DNA of 64,000 bases from Marispirochaeta sp964554875 (GCA_964554875.1 CAZKQJ010000008.1:59028-123027), one strand, 5' to 3'. Positions 34,487 to 43,294 are shown, numbered from the stretch's first letter. Notes: a model not told the origin generated them from the letters alone. Program-made: numbers and translations.

Positions 34487-35652
34487 TACTCCCCCTGGCC
34501 TGCTATCTTCCGGTCCCGCAGAATGGTTGGAATTCCAAGATCAGTATCGCCGTTGTTTCTTCCGGACAGAAAGAGGCTTGGAGTACCTCCTTTGGAGAGT
34601 CCTTTTCCGCGAATTTCCAGCCAGTCCCTGTACTTGATAATCTCGTCCTCATTTTCCTCTTCCGCGCCTTCTGTATCTGCGGAGACAGCTTCGGACTTGA
34701 AGCCGGTGGCGACAACTGTTACCCGTATTTCGTCTTCCATATCTGGTTCGAAGACACTTCCCGGAATAATCAGGGCGTCATCATCGGCGTTGGCGGTGAT
34801 GATCTGGACAACCTCTTCATATTCCGACAGGGAAAGGTCCTCGCCTCCGGTGATATTCACCAGTATACCCTTGGCGCCTTCGATACGGGCGTCTTCCAGC
34901 AGAGGATTATTAATGGCATTTGTGGCCGCGTCCACCGCCCGGTTATCACCATGGCCGACTCCGATACCCATCAGGGCATCGCCCCGCCCCTTCATGACGG
35001 TACGAACATCGGCAAAATCGATGTTTATCTCTCCGGGCACGGTTATAAGCTCGGATATTCCCTGGACCCCCTGACGAAGAACATCATCCGCCATAAGAAA
35101 GGCCTCTTTGATGGGGGTCCGTTTTTCTACGATTTTCAGCAGGTACTGATTGGGGATGGTAATCAGGGTATCCACGGCCTCCCGAAGCTTGCTTATACCC
35201 TCCTCCGCCAGGCTGCGCTTTTTGCGCCCCTCGAAATCGAAAGGTTTGGTTACAACCGCCACGGAGAGAATGCCCAGTTCCCGGGCGATTCTGGCTACCA
35301 CGGGCGCTGCCCCTGTACCGGTTCCGCCACCCATTCCGGCGGTAATAAAGACCATATCGGCTCCCCGCAGGGCCTCCTTGATCTTCTCGGAGTCCTCCAC
35401 CGCGGCCTTCTCACCAACCTCAGGGACTCCTCCCGCACCGAGACCGCAGGTCAGTTTTGTTCCCAGGGGAAGTTTCACCTCCGCCTGTGAGCGCTGCAGA
35501 GCCTGCAGGTCCGTGTTCGCGGCGATGAATTGTACCTTCTTTAGGTTGGATGCGATCATGCGGTTTACAGCATTGCTTCCGCCGCCGCCGACGCCGATTA
35601 CCTTGATCAATGTAGGATCAGCGCCCTGTTCTTCGATAACTTCAATATGCAT
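34486..35652 (-). CDS. ftsZ: Cell division protein FtsZ
   Basis: This 388-residue tubulin-like GTPase has IKVIGVGGGGSNAVNRMI (about residues 16-33), the tubulin signature GMGGGTGTGAAPVVARIARE (about 109-128) and the T7 region (NIDFADVRTVMKGRGDALMG). The C-terminal membrane-partner peptide is DLGIPTILR near the end. It forms the division ring and is tethered by FtsA. The gene is separated from ftsA by 131 nt with two hairpins, the widest gap in this part of the cluster. Confidence 0.97.
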   Translation of the reverse strand: MHIEVIEEQGADPTLIKVIGVGGGGSNAVNRMIASNLKKVQFIAANTDLQALQRSQAEVKLPLGTKLTCGLGAGGVPEVGEKAAVEDSEKIKEALRGADMVFITAGMGGGTGTGAAPVVARIARELGILSVAVVTKPFDFEGRKKRSLAEEGISKLREAVDTLITIPNQYLLKIVEKRTPIKEAFLMADDVLRQGVQGISELITVPGEINIDFADVRTVMKGRGDALMGIGVGHGDNRAVDAATNAINNPLLEDARIEGAKGILVNITGGEDLSLSEYEEVVQIITANADDDALIIPGSVFEPDMEDEIRVTVVATGFKSEAVSADTEGAEEENEDEIIKYRDWLEIRGKGLSKGGTPSLFLSGRNNGDTDLGIPTILRDRKIAGQGE

Positions 35653-35732
35653 TGCCCCCTCCCTGAAGCATTTTTATAAATTATCCCTCCCTCAGATTCA
35701 CCCGGACCCTACCAAAATCCGGCAAAACCCTT

Positions 35733-35779
35733 CAGGAAGGCTTCAGCTTCCTGGCACCCCAAAAATTTCCAGGGTGCCA
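35733..35779 (-). promoter_or_regulatory. Two tandem hairpins between ftsA and ftsZ
   Basis: The distal hairpin pairs tggcaccc (35752-35759) with gggtgcca (35772-35779), 8 bp perfect with a 12-nt loop. It begins 4 nt after the ftsA stop. The second pairs caggaag (35733-35739) with cttcctg (35747-35753), 7 bp with a 7-nt loop. It shares two bases with the first, so the two may be alternative. Neither is followed by a strong U-tract on the minus strand. Partial attenuation, RNA processing or setting the FtsZ:FtsA ratio are possible roles. Confidence 0.55.
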
Positions 35780-35783
35780 TGGC

Positions 35784-37019
35784 TTAAAAGAACTCTTTCA
35801 TCCAGCCTTTGAGCCTGCTCATAAGGCCCTCGCCCTTTCTGCGGCCGATGCCGCCATCGCTAACGGAGGCGCCTTCGTTCCCGTACAACACCAGGCCCAT
35901 GGCCGTGGCGAATACGGGATTCTGATACTCCTCCACAAGTCCCCGCAGCTTGTCGGGTACACCTATTCGTGCGGGAATACCAAAAATCTCAAGGGCAAGT
36001 TCTGCGGCCCCGGGGATCAGAGCCCCACCGCCGGTCAGGACGACACCGCCGCCCAGGTGGCGCATATAGTCCTTCTTTTCAAGCTGCTCCCGAACCATGG
36101 AGAAGATTTCCGCCATCCGGGGCTGAATGATCTTTACCAGTTCCTGCCGGGGAATCGTGGCAGCGGGCCACCCTCCGACTCCCGGAATCATGACCCGCTC
36201 GTCCTTATCCACCAAAGGCAGGTAGCAGCATCCTGACTCCTTCTTGATCCGCTCCGCCACATCCAGGGGAGTCTTGAGGATTATGGAGATATCGTTGGTT
36301 ACCTGGCTACCACCCAGAGCCACCACATCGGTATGATAGGGAGCTCCATCCAGGTGAACAAGAACGTCGGTGGTTCCGCCGCCAAGATCGATGAGCAGTA
36401 CCCCGAGTTCCTTTTCATCCTCCGTCAGTACAGCCCGGGAAGCCGCAAGGGATTCAAGAACGATCTCACTGACGCGGAAACCGGCCCTGTTTACACATTT
36501 TAGAAGGTTCTGGGCAGAGGTTACCGAACCGGTTACGATATGGACTTCCGCCTCGAGACGGATCCCGATCATATCCAGGGGGTCCTTGATGCCCCGCTGA
36601 TCATCGACGATAAACTCCTGGGGAATAACGTGCAGAACCTCCCGGTCCATGGGAATCACGATTGCCTTGGCCGCCTCGATAACCCTGGCTATATCCTCGG
36701 AGGAGATTTCCCTGTCCCGACCGGAGACAGCCACCACTCCCCTGGAATTGATACCCTCGATGTGGGCCCCGGCTATACCGGTTATGACCGATTCAACCTC
36801 CCGGCCGGACATGAGCTCGGCAGCTTCTATTGCAGACGCCACCGATTTCAGGGTGGATTCGATGTTGATAACAACACCGCGGCGCAGTCCCTGTGACGGG
36901 GCCGTGCCTACGCCGATTACTTCGAGGATGCCGTTGTCATTCGTCTCAGCGATACAGGCACAGATCTTGGTTGTTCCTATATCAAGTCCGACAATCAAAC
37001 CGTCGTGCGGCACCGTCAC
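35784..37019 (-). CDS. ftsA: Cell division protein FtsA
   Basis: This 411-residue actin-fold protein has LIVGLDIGTTKICACIAE (about residues 8-25), the SHS2 (1C) domain, the phosphate-2 stretch VLLIDLGGGTTDV, and VVLTGGGALIPG (about 330). The C-terminal amphipathic membrane helix is LMSRLKGWMKEFF. FtsA anchors FtsZ to the membrane. It starts at a GTG that overlaps the ftsQ stop (GTGA), and that GTG ends a run of eight G residues. Confidence 0.96.
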   Translation of the reverse strand: MTVPHDGLIVGLDIGTTKICACIAETNDNGILEVIGVGTAPSQGLRRGVVINIESTLKSVASAIEAAELMSGREVESVITGIAGAHIEGINSRGVVAVSGRDREISSEDIARVIEAAKAIVIPMDREVLHVIPQEFIVDDQRGIKDPLDMIGIRLEAEVHIVTGSVTSAQNLLKCVNRAGFRVSEIVLESLAASRAVLTEDEKELGVLLIDLGGGTTDVLVHLDGAPYHTDVVALGGSQVTNDISIILKTPLDVAERIKKESGCCYLPLVDKDERVMIPGVGGWPAATIPRQELVKIIQPRMAEIFSMVREQLEKKDYMRHLGGGVVLTGGGALIPGAAELALEIFGIPARIGVPDKLRGLVEEYQNPVFATAMGLVLYGNEGASVSDGGIGRRKGEGLMSRLKGWMKEFF

Positions 37020-37876
37020 CCCCCCCTTGTCCGGTATACGACTTCTCCGGCCCTGAAATCGAGCTCCGCCAGGCTCTCTGTGAGACCCTGCTTCTGAACA
37101 ACATCTATTACCAGCAGAATGCCCTTCAGCAGTTCCGGATTAATCTCCGGACCGGTTCGGACCCGGACCCGGGCATGCCCCGGAAATAGCACAACTTCAT
37201 AGTCGGTTGTACTCTTTTTAACGAATTTTATCTCGCTTATCAAGTTGAAAAGCTCGGGAGAAGCCGCTTTCAGGGAGGAAAGTTGCTCAAGATAACGCAC
37301 AAGCTCCACTGGGAAGCGCATTCCCGGTCTGGCGTCGACGAATCTGACTCCGGAGATTACAGGCATGGGCTTGTTTTCACCCGCCTCAGCGGCAATTATG
37401 TAACCTTCTCTGTCCACACAAAGGGGCATGCTGAAATCTCCGGTATCAACCAGAACCGATGCCAAAGCCTCCCGGGGAAGGATACTCATGCTGATGGAGT
37501 GGGGAAATTTTTTCGTCACCGTGGCAGCCTTGATCATGGGGTTTTCCATGAGCTTCCCCTCAAGCTCACGTTCCCTGACGCCGAGAAAGGACACTCCTCC
37601 CTCGATACCGGCAATCCTGAGGATCTCATCGTTACCATAGGGATAATACCCGTCGATATTTACCGAAACCTTTTTCAGGACGAGGCGGGGGGTGATTACA
37701 AGATGAAAAACCAGCTCCCCGGCGAGCACGAGGAGGAGGAAAACAATCAGTACGGACAGGATCCTGTTGAGGTCCACAGCACCCTTTTGCCTGCTCCGCT
37801 TATCGCGGTTTTTTCTCCTGCCCAGAGGGGACTGCTTGTCCGCGTAGTATCGTTCATAAACAGCGAAACTGCTCAC
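37016..37876 (-). CDS. ftsQ: Cell division protein FtsQ/DivIB
   Basis: This protein of about 286 residues has a basic cytoplasmic N-terminus (GRRKNRDKRSRQKG), one membrane helix (about residues 38-60) and a periplasmic POTRA domain (VLKKVSVNIDGYYPYGNDEI). The beta domain follows. A longer frame exists, but the GTG at 37876 overlaps the ftsW stop in a GTGA and has GGGAGG upstream, so it is preferred. FtsQ bridges FtsL/FtsB to the rest of the divisome. No ftsB is recognisable here. Confidence 0.88.
   Translation of the reverse strand: MSSFAVYERYYADKQSPLGRRKNRDKRSRQKGAVDLNRILSVLIVFLLLVLAGELVFHLVITPRLVLKKVSVNIDGYYPYGNDEILRIAGIEGGVSFLGVRERELEGKLMENPMIKAATVTKKFPHSISMSILPREALASVLVDTGDFSMPLCVDREGYIIAAEAGENKPMPVISGVRFVDARPGMRFPVELVRYLEQLSSLKAASPELFNLISEIKFVKKSTTDYEVVLFPGHARVRVRTGPEINPELLKGILLVIDVVQKQGLTESLAELDFRAGEVVYRTRGG
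37019..37026 (-). promoter_or_regulatory. G8 tract ending in the ftsA start codon
   Basis: The ftsA GTG is preceded by AAGGGGGGG, giving eight G residues in a row including the first base of the start codon. The run also encodes the C-terminal glycines of FtsQ. A length change here would alter the FtsQ end and the spacing for FtsA initiation together. Confidence 0.5.
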
Positions 37877-39009
37877 CAGGGGCCTCCCTGTCCGGTTTCT
37901 GTTCGGGAAATATTGTGGAGCAGACCGCACATGATCATGGTAATCATGAGGGAAGACCCCCCGGAGGAGAAAAACGGCAGCGGGATCCCGGTAGCCGGAA
38001 CAAGTCCGGCAACAACCGCCATATTAAACAGGGCCTGCAGGAAAATCGCGCTTACGCAGCCGAAGCCCAGCAGAAACGAGAAGGAATCCCCGCTTTTCAG
38101 GGCGATTCCATAGCCCCGGACCGCGAAAATAACGAATATGCTCATTATTGCAATAACTCCAAGCAAGCCGGCCTCTTCTGCAAGTACTGCGAACACAAAG
38201 TCGGAATGAGCTTCGGGAAGCCCTCCGATTTTTTCAGTCCCATGCCCGAGACCGGCCCCCATGAAACCGCCTTTTTCCAGGGCATCCCTGGCGGCAAGGA
38301 CCTGATACCCCGTCCCCACAGGGTCGAGCTCCGGCTGCAGAAAGGCTATTATTCTCTGAACCCGGTGCTCTTTTGTAAAAATCAGCATGGCCCCCAGCGG
38401 AATTATCGCAGTCATAAGGTAGAGAAAATAGGAAATTCTTACACCGGAAACAAAGAAAATCGCCCCGCTTACGGCGATCAGAAAAAATGCCGTGGAGAAA
38501 TCGTTCTGGCTGTAGATTATAATGGCAAACAGGGCCGTTATGATCAGAGGAGGAAGAACAGTATTGACCAGATCGTCCAGGCGATCCTTTTTTTTGCTGA
38601 AAAAGTGGGCCAGATAAACAATTAGGGCGAGCTTTGCCAGTTCCGAGGGCTGAAAAGAGCTGCCGAAAAGAAAAACCCAGCGCCTGGCCCCCATCAATTC
38701 ACCGCCGATACCGGGAACAAAGGGAAGCAGCAGGGCAAGACCGCTAAAAAGGAGAAAAGGAGCCACCATTCTCCGCAGAATCTCCAGTGGTACCCGGGCA
38801 GCTGCGAGAAACCCGACTCCGCCAACGAGAAGAAAGATGCCCCGCTTTATCAGAAAATGATAGGAATTTCCGAATTTCAGCTCGCCGTAGTAGTAGGAGG
38901 CGGAAAACAGAAAAGCAGCCCCGAGCCCCGCGAGGAGAATCATTACCCCGGTGAAGACAAAATCAGGAGGACGGGTATCTACTCTTTCCGCAACAAATAT
39001 GTTTCTCAT
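37873..39009 (-). CDS. ftsW: Peptidoglycan glycosyltransferase FtsW (SEDS family)
   Basis: This 378-residue protein has about ten membrane helices and SEDS motifs: GARRWVFLFGSSFQPSELAK, HSDFVFAVLAEEAGLLGVI and GIPLPFFSSGGSSLM. FtsW polymerises lipid II at the septum together with a class B PBP. No ftsI gene is adjacent, so its partner must be encoded elsewhere. It overlaps mraY by 1 nt. Confidence 0.95.
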   Translation of the reverse strand: MRNIFVAERVDTRPPDFVFTGVMILLAGLGAAFLFSASYYYGELKFGNSYHFLIKRGIFLLVGGVGFLAAARVPLEILRRMVAPFLLFSGLALLLPFVPGIGGELMGARRWVFLFGSSFQPSELAKLALIVYLAHFFSKKKDRLDDLVNTVLPPLIITALFAIIIYSQNDFSTAFFLIAVSGAIFFVSGVRISYFLYLMTAIIPLGAMLIFTKEHRVQRIIAFLQPELDPVGTGYQVLAARDALEKGGFMGAGLGHGTEKIGGLPEAHSDFVFAVLAEEAGLLGVIAIMSIFVIFAVRGYGIALKSGDSFSFLLGFGCVSAIFLQALFNMAVVAGLVPATGIPLPFFSSGGSSLMITMIMCGLLHNISRTETGQGGPW

Positions 39010-40088
39010 TACTGCAGCTTTAATGTAGAAAGACTGAGAATCGCAAACAGACCGCCAAGAATCCAGAAGCGTATTACAACCTTGCTTTCATCCCACCCTT
39101 TCAGTTCAAAATGATGATGCAGCGGTGCCATCTTAAAGACCCGCTTTTTTCGAAACTTGTACGAAACCACCTGTATAATCACTGACATTGCTTCAAGAAC
39201 AAAAACTCCGCCTACGATGAACAGAAGAATTTCCTTCTTGATCATAAGGGCGATGACACCCAGAACTCCTCCCAGGGCCAGGCTTCCGGTGTCGCCCATA
39301 AAGACCTCCGCCGGATGGGCATTGTACCAGAGAAACCCGACACTTGCTCCGACAAGGGCAAGACAGGGAATGGCAAGTTCCCCGCCCTCGCGGATATAGG
39401 GAACAAGGAGATACTCTGCATAGTCAGCACGCCCCGTCAGGTAGGTAAGCAGCGTAAAGGCCAGCCCGACCAGAATTATCAGACCAATTGCAAGCCCATC
39501 GAGCCCGTCGGTCAGATTAACCGCATTGGAGGTAAATACCAGCAGAAGAACAGAAAACGGAATGTACATAAGCCCGAGATCGACAACAGGATGCTTGAAA
39601 AAAGGTATGAACAGAAGTGTGGTATAGTCGGTCCTGTTCATATACAGATAGATAACGACCCCTCCGGCAATCAGTACCTGCCCAAGGAGTTTGGAGGCTA
39701 CGCTTAAGCCTGCCGAAGAACCCCGGAGAATCTTGAGATAATCATCGAGAAAACCGATAAACGCAAAACCCATCAGAGCAGCCAGGGCAATCCAGGTATA
39801 CATGTTATGCAGATCCTGCCACAGCAGGACTGATACAAGAATGGAAACCAGAATAATCAGTCCGCCCATGGTTGGGGTGCCGGACTTGACCAGATGGCTC
39901 TCCGGTCCGTCGTTACGAATGGATTGACGGAACTTTAGACGCCTCAAGAAGCTGATCATGGAGGGGCCCAGAATAAAGGAGACAAAAAGGGCCGTAACAG
40001 CCGCGTAGGCCCCGCGGAAGGTAATGTACTGAAAAATGTTGAAGGCGGTTTCGAATCTTACAAGAGGTAAAAGCAGTTCTTTCAGCAT
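39009..40088 (-). CDS. mraY: Phospho-N-acetylmuramoyl-pentapeptide transferase MraY
   Basis: This 359-residue protein has about ten membrane helices. The catalytic motifs are visible: SHLVKSGTPTMGGLIIL, VNLTDGLDGLAIG with the Asp residues, and the HHH motif in MAPLHHHFELKGWDESKVVI. MraY transfers the muramyl-pentapeptide onto undecaprenyl phosphate to make lipid I. It overlaps murF by 7 nt. Confidence 0.97.
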   Translation of the reverse strand: MLKELLLPLVRFETAFNIFQYITFRGAYAAVTALFVSFILGPSMISFLRRLKFRQSIRNDGPESHLVKSGTPTMGGLIILVSILVSVLLWQDLHNMYTWIALAALMGFAFIGFLDDYLKILRGSSAGLSVASKLLGQVLIAGGVVIYLYMNRTDYTTLLFIPFFKHPVVDLGLMYIPFSVLLLVFTSNAVNLTDGLDGLAIGLIILVGLAFTLLTYLTGRADYAEYLLVPYIREGGELAIPCLALVGASVGFLWYNAHPAEVFMGDTGSLALGGVLGVIALMIKKEILLFIVGGVFVLEAMSVIIQVVSYKFRKKRVFKMAPLHHHFELKGWDESKVVIRFWILGGLFAILSLSTLKLQ

Positions 40089-41482
40089 ACCTGCCTCCTT
40101 GCCGTGCCATCCAGCAGAGCCTCGGCAATACTCTCAAGACCAAGGGCTCGGGAACCTTTGAGATAGACGAGATCACCGGGACGAACGTATCCCAACAGCT
40201 CCGCCTTGATCTTATCCTCTTCGGCGCTCCAGAAAGCACAGGCGCCTCCCTCCGCCTGGTAGGCGGAACAGGCGTAGCTTGCTTCGGAACCAAGAAAAAA
40301 CCAGGCATCAAAACCGCTTTCCGCGCATATCCTGCCCGCTTCTTCATGTAGGGCCTTCTCAAATGACCCAAGTTCTTTCATGGAACCGAACACACCGATT
40401 CTTCTTCCCTTCGGCCATCCGCCGGCCTGAATCGCGTCGAGACCGGCCTTCAGGCTCTCGGGATTTGAATTGTAACAGTCCTGGTACACGGAGATTGTGC
40501 CCGGTATAAACTCGCTGCGTCCGAAGGAGGGCTGCACATCTTCAATGCCGCGGATAACAGCTTGATCATCTGCACCGCACATTGTGGCCACAGAGATTGC
40601 AGCACAGGCATTCATGACATTATGTTCACCGGGCAAACGCAACTTCATCTGCTGCCCGTTGAAATAAATAACAGAGCCTTCAAGCCCCCGGGATTCCACT
40701 CGTTCAACGCCGGGAGTGCTTCCAGGCCCGAAATACTCAAAGGTTCCACGCCTTCCGGCCACCAGTCGAGAGGCAAAAGATTCATTCTCCCGAATCAGGC
40801 CACGGGAAAGGGAATCGAAACTAGAAAAAATGCCCCCTTTCTCATCAGCAATCGCCTCCCGGGAACCGAACATTCCGATATGTGCAGTCCCGATATTGGT
40901 AATCAGGGCGATATTCGGTTTCAGGATAGAAGCGAGAAGGGGAATTTCTCCCCGGCGATTCGTTCCGAGTTCAAAGACGCTGAATACATGTTCATCTCTG
41001 AGCCCGAAAATCGACAGGGGCAGACCTATTTCGGAATTATAATTACCTGAGGATGCGTAAGTGGGACGATGCTTTCGAAGGATTGAAGCCAGAAGCTCCT
41101 TTGTTGTGGTCTTTCCATTACTGCCGGTAACGGCAATCTTCAGCACCGAGGGAAACCTGTCCAGATACCAGCGCGCCAGTTCCTGCAGCGCCGCCAGGGG
41201 ATCCTTAACAAGAATAAAAGGTCCGGCCTCCCGCACTTCCAGGGGCAGGAGTTCCCACTTATCAGGATCCGCCAGGGCACCTGCTGCACCGGCTTCGAAG
41301 GCCTTGTACAAATAGGCGTGACCATCAGTATTCTCCCCCGGCAGGGCGACAAAAAGATCGCCCGCCTCGAGAGTTCGTGTATCGATGGATATCCCCGAGA
41401 CAGGTGCAGCGCCGGAAGCCCCGATAAAACGTCCCGACACAGCATCTACAACATTTTCCAGCGTAAAGAGGGGCTCAGCCAT
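40082..41482 (-). CDS. murF: UDP-MurNAc-tripeptide : D-Ala-D-Ala ligase MurF
   Basis: This protein of about 466 residues has the N-terminal UDP-binding domain (GDLFVALPGENTDGHAYLYK), the ATP-binding P-loop KIAVTGSNGKTTTKELLASI, the central ligase motif FSVFELGTNRRGEIPLLASI and a C-terminal Rossmann domain (YQDCYNSNPESLKAGLDAI). The ATG at 41482 is chosen: GGAAGGGG stands upstream and it overlaps the ftsL stop by 8 nt. The family's usual length agrees. The frame extends 27 codons further upstream through ftsL. Confidence 0.95.
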   Translation of the reverse strand: MAEPLFTLENVVDAVSGRFIGASGAAPVSGISIDTRTLEAGDLFVALPGENTDGHAYLYKAFEAGAAGALADPDKWELLPLEVREAGPFILVKDPLAALQELARWYLDRFPSVLKIAVTGSNGKTTTKELLASILRKHRPTYASSGNYNSEIGLPLSIFGLRDEHVFSVFELGTNRRGEIPLLASILKPNIALITNIGTAHIGMFGSREAIADEKGGIFSSFDSLSRGLIRENESFASRLVAGRRGTFEYFGPGSTPGVERVESRGLEGSVIYFNGQQMKLRLPGEHNVMNACAAISVATMCGADDQAVIRGIEDVQPSFGRSEFIPGTISVYQDCYNSNPESLKAGLDAIQAGGWPKGRRIGVFGSMKELGSFEKALHEEAGRICAESGFDAWFFLGSEASYACSAYQAEGGACAFWSAEEDKIKAELLGYVRPGDLVYLKGSRALGLESIAEALLDGTARRQVC

Positions 41483-41756
41483 CGTTTCCCCTTCCGGGTA
41501 TACGCACGCGAAGGATATCCTGCTGCCCGATCTTTTCAAGCCCCAACTCTCTGGCAAGTTCACTTATCCTTGAGGGAGACGAGGCAACTGCGATATTCAC
41601 AATCATTAGCTTGTTTTCTTCAAAAAGCTGCTGCTGTTCATCCTGCATTCTGGCGATGTACCGTTCGGCTTCCCAGAAGCGGAAGCCCTGCCAGATGTTC
41701 AGAAAAAGCAGAGCCGGAACCGAGATTAACATGAAAACCACAAGTAAACGCTTCAT
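41475..41756 (-). CDS. ftsL: Cell division protein FtsL (putative)
   Basis: This is a small bitopic protein of about 93 residues: a short N-terminus (MKRL), one membrane helix (about residues 3-22), a leucine-zipper-like coiled coil (FWEAERYIARMQDEQQQLFE) and the typical FtsL ending (ISELARELGLEK). FtsL forms a complex with FtsB/FtsQ. Identification is mainly by position between rsmH and murF plus topology. ATG 41756 follows the rsmH stop by 2 nt; a GTG four codons earlier is possible. Confidence 0.8.
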   Translation of the reverse strand: MKRLLVVFMLISVPALLFLNIWQGFRFWEAERYIARMQDEQQQLFEENKLMIVNIAVASSPSRISELARELGLEKIGQQDILRVRIPGRGNDG

Positions 41757-41758
41757 AC

Positions 41759-42706
41759 CTATTCCCACTCTTTCATTTTCCGGGCAACGCGAAATTTTGC
41801 GCTTCGCGAGGGGGGATTATTGCGTTTTTCTTCCTCATCCGGAACAATCGGCTTTTTGGTAATAATAGAAACAATAGGTTCCCCCTCACATTTACACATC
41901 GGCCAATCTTCCGGACAAGTACAGGTCTTATTCTTGCCCAGAAAAAAATGTTTCACAATCCGGTCCTCCAGACTGTGAAACGAAATTACCCCCATTTTTC
42001 CCCCGGGAGCGAGCGCCCGCAAGGCATACTCCAGAGCCTGCTCCAGTCGAGCAAGTTCTCCGTTCACCGCAATCCGCAGAGCCTGAAAGCTCCGTGTAGC
42101 CGGATGGATTCTGCCGCGACGGTAATTCGCGGGAACAGCTTTCCAGATTATCTCTTCCAGCTCCTTGCTGCTGCCGACAGGCTTTACCGCACGGGCTCGG
42201 ACCACCGCCGCCGCTATGCGCCGTGAATACCGTTCCTCACCGTAGTGATAGATAATATTCGCCAGCTGCTCTTCCGGATAATCGTTTACGATATCGGCGG
42301 CAGTGGTCTCGAGACTGGTGTCGAGCCTCATATCAAGAGGCTCATCTGCGCGGAAGGTAAATCCTCTCTCTCCCTTTTCAAAATGGAAGACGGAAATACC
42401 CAGGTCAAAGAGTATAAGGTTCGGACGTTCCCCTCCCAGTGGATAGTCCTTGAAAAACATATTAAACCAGGTATTGAAAAAACGAACCCTGGACTCGTAG
42501 GGAGACAGCCGCTTTTTGGCGATCCGCTGAATGGCAGTGTCGGCATCGAGACCGACAACCTTCAGATCCGGATACCTCTGCAGAAAAAGTTCAGAATGTC
42601 CCCCCTCACCCATAGTACAATCGATTAACAGGGAATTATCCTTTTCCGGCGCAAGGTACTCCAGAACCTCTCTGCTCATTACCGGAACATGCACAATATC
42701 GGTCAT
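41759..42706 (-). CDS. rsmH: 16S rRNA m4C1402 methyltransferase RsmH (MraW)
   Basis: This protein of about 315 residues starts MTDIVHVPVMSREVLEYLAP and has SAM-binding LLIDCTMGEGGHSELFLQRY, plus RGFTFRADEPLDMRLDTS and GVISFHSLEDRIVKHFF, all hallmarks of RsmH. It methylates the ribosomal P-site base C1402. A CxC...CxC cluster (CTCPEDWPMCKCEG) occurs near residue 280. ATG 42706 is preferred over an upstream TTG because of GGATTGGGG upstream. Confidence 0.96.
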   Translation of the reverse strand: MTDIVHVPVMSREVLEYLAPEKDNSLLIDCTMGEGGHSELFLQRYPDLKVVGLDADTAIQRIAKKRLSPYESRVRFFNTWFNMFFKDYPLGGERPNLILFDLGISVFHFEKGERGFTFRADEPLDMRLDTSLETTAADIVNDYPEEQLANIIYHYGEERYSRRIAAAVVRARAVKPVGSSKELEEIIWKAVPANYRRGRIHPATRSFQALRIAVNGELARLEQALEYALRALAPGGKMGVISFHSLEDRIVKHFFLGKNKTCTCPEDWPMCKCEGEPIVSIITKKPIVPDEEEKRNNPPSRSAKFRVARKMKEWE

Positions 42707-42727
42707 CCCCAATCCTTACTCATAAAA

Positions 42728-43168
42728 TTACAGGGAAAGTATTTTTCCCAGCTCCTCGGCAGCTGCCATGAACTCTTCTTCGTTGGACTCCAGGTCCTCC
42801 TGATAGGAAGACTCGTTCCATATTTCCATGTAGTTTTCCAGCCCGAGGATTACCGTCTCCTTGTTCAGATTCGCGTATTCCCGCAGGGTCGGCGGAATTG
42901 TGATCCTGCCCGCTTTATCAATCTCGACTTCCTGAGCAGGAGCAATGATACGGCGCTTCAGAATGCGCGCCCTTTTCTGAAACAGCGATGTCGACCGGGT
43001 AAGCTGCTCCGCCAGGGACTTCCACTGTTCAAGAGGGAAAAGCCAGAGACAGTTTTCGACTCCCCGGGTCAGCACGAGCTGTTCCCCGTCAAGATCCGCC
43101 CGGAGTCTGGACGGAATAAGAAGTCGTCCCTTGTCATCCAGGGAGTTTTTATATTCCCCGGTAATCAC
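42728..43168 (-). CDS. mraZ: Transcriptional regulator MraZ
   Basis: This 146-residue protein has two SpoVT-AbrB-type domains (MITGEYKNSLDDKGRLLIPS at the start; AQEVEIDKAGRITIPPTLRE in the second half). MraZ forms ring oligomers that bind GTGGG-type repeats in its own promoter and regulate the dcw cluster. Such repeats are visible just upstream. The GTG start at 43168 gives the conventional N-terminus. Confidence 0.95.
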   Translation of the reverse strand: MITGEYKNSLDDKGRLLIPSRLRADLDGEQLVLTRGVENCLWLFPLEQWKSLAEQLTRSTSLFQKRARILKRRIIAPAQEVEIDKAGRITIPPTLREYANLNKETVILGLENYMEIWNESSYQEDLESNEEEFMAAAEELGKILSL

Positions 43169-43176
43169 CCTTGCCT

Positions 43177-43211
43177 ACCACTTTTCTCTACAATCTCCCA
43201 CTTTTCCCCAC
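43177..43211 (-). promoter_or_regulatory. MraZ-binding boxes upstream of mraZ
   Basis: On the minus strand GTGGG (43207-43211), GTGGG (43197-43201) and GTGGT (43177-43181) fall on one 10-bp register, with the fourth register position (43187-43191) degenerate. Spaced direct repeats of this type are the known MraZ recognition pattern. They lie between the promoter -10 and the start codon, fitting autorepression. Confidence 0.7.
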
Positions 43212-43221
43212 ACATATAACA

Positions 43222-43249
43222 ATACTACCGCAACAGAAAATATTGTCAA
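43222..43249 (-). promoter_or_regulatory. Sigma-70 promoter of mraZ / division cluster
   Basis: The minus strand has a perfect TTGACA (43244-43249) and, after 16 nt, TAGTAT (43222-43227). The predicted start point falls at or just before the first MraZ box. This is the likely head promoter of the long minus-strand supercluster. Confidence 0.65.
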
Positions 43250-43266
43250 CGCCAATTCTTTTTAAT

Positions 43267-43294
43267 TAAAGTATTTGCGGAAAGATGCCGATAC
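43267..43294 (+). promoter_or_regulatory. Sigma-28 (FliA/SigD-type) promoter of the DUF1820 unit
   Basis: The plus strand has TAAA (43267-43270), 16 nt, then GCCGATAC (43287-43294). This is very close to the SigD/FliA consensus TAAA-N(14-16)-GCCGATAT. It faces the DUF1820 gene with a leader of about 60 nt. The sigma-28 gene itself is in this window. Confidence 0.65.

Noticed and set aside
34447..35490. 347-codon plus-strand open frame opposite ftsZ
   Set aside because: It is antisense to the conserved FtsZ core, with no domain-like pattern. It is treated as a codon-bias shadow.
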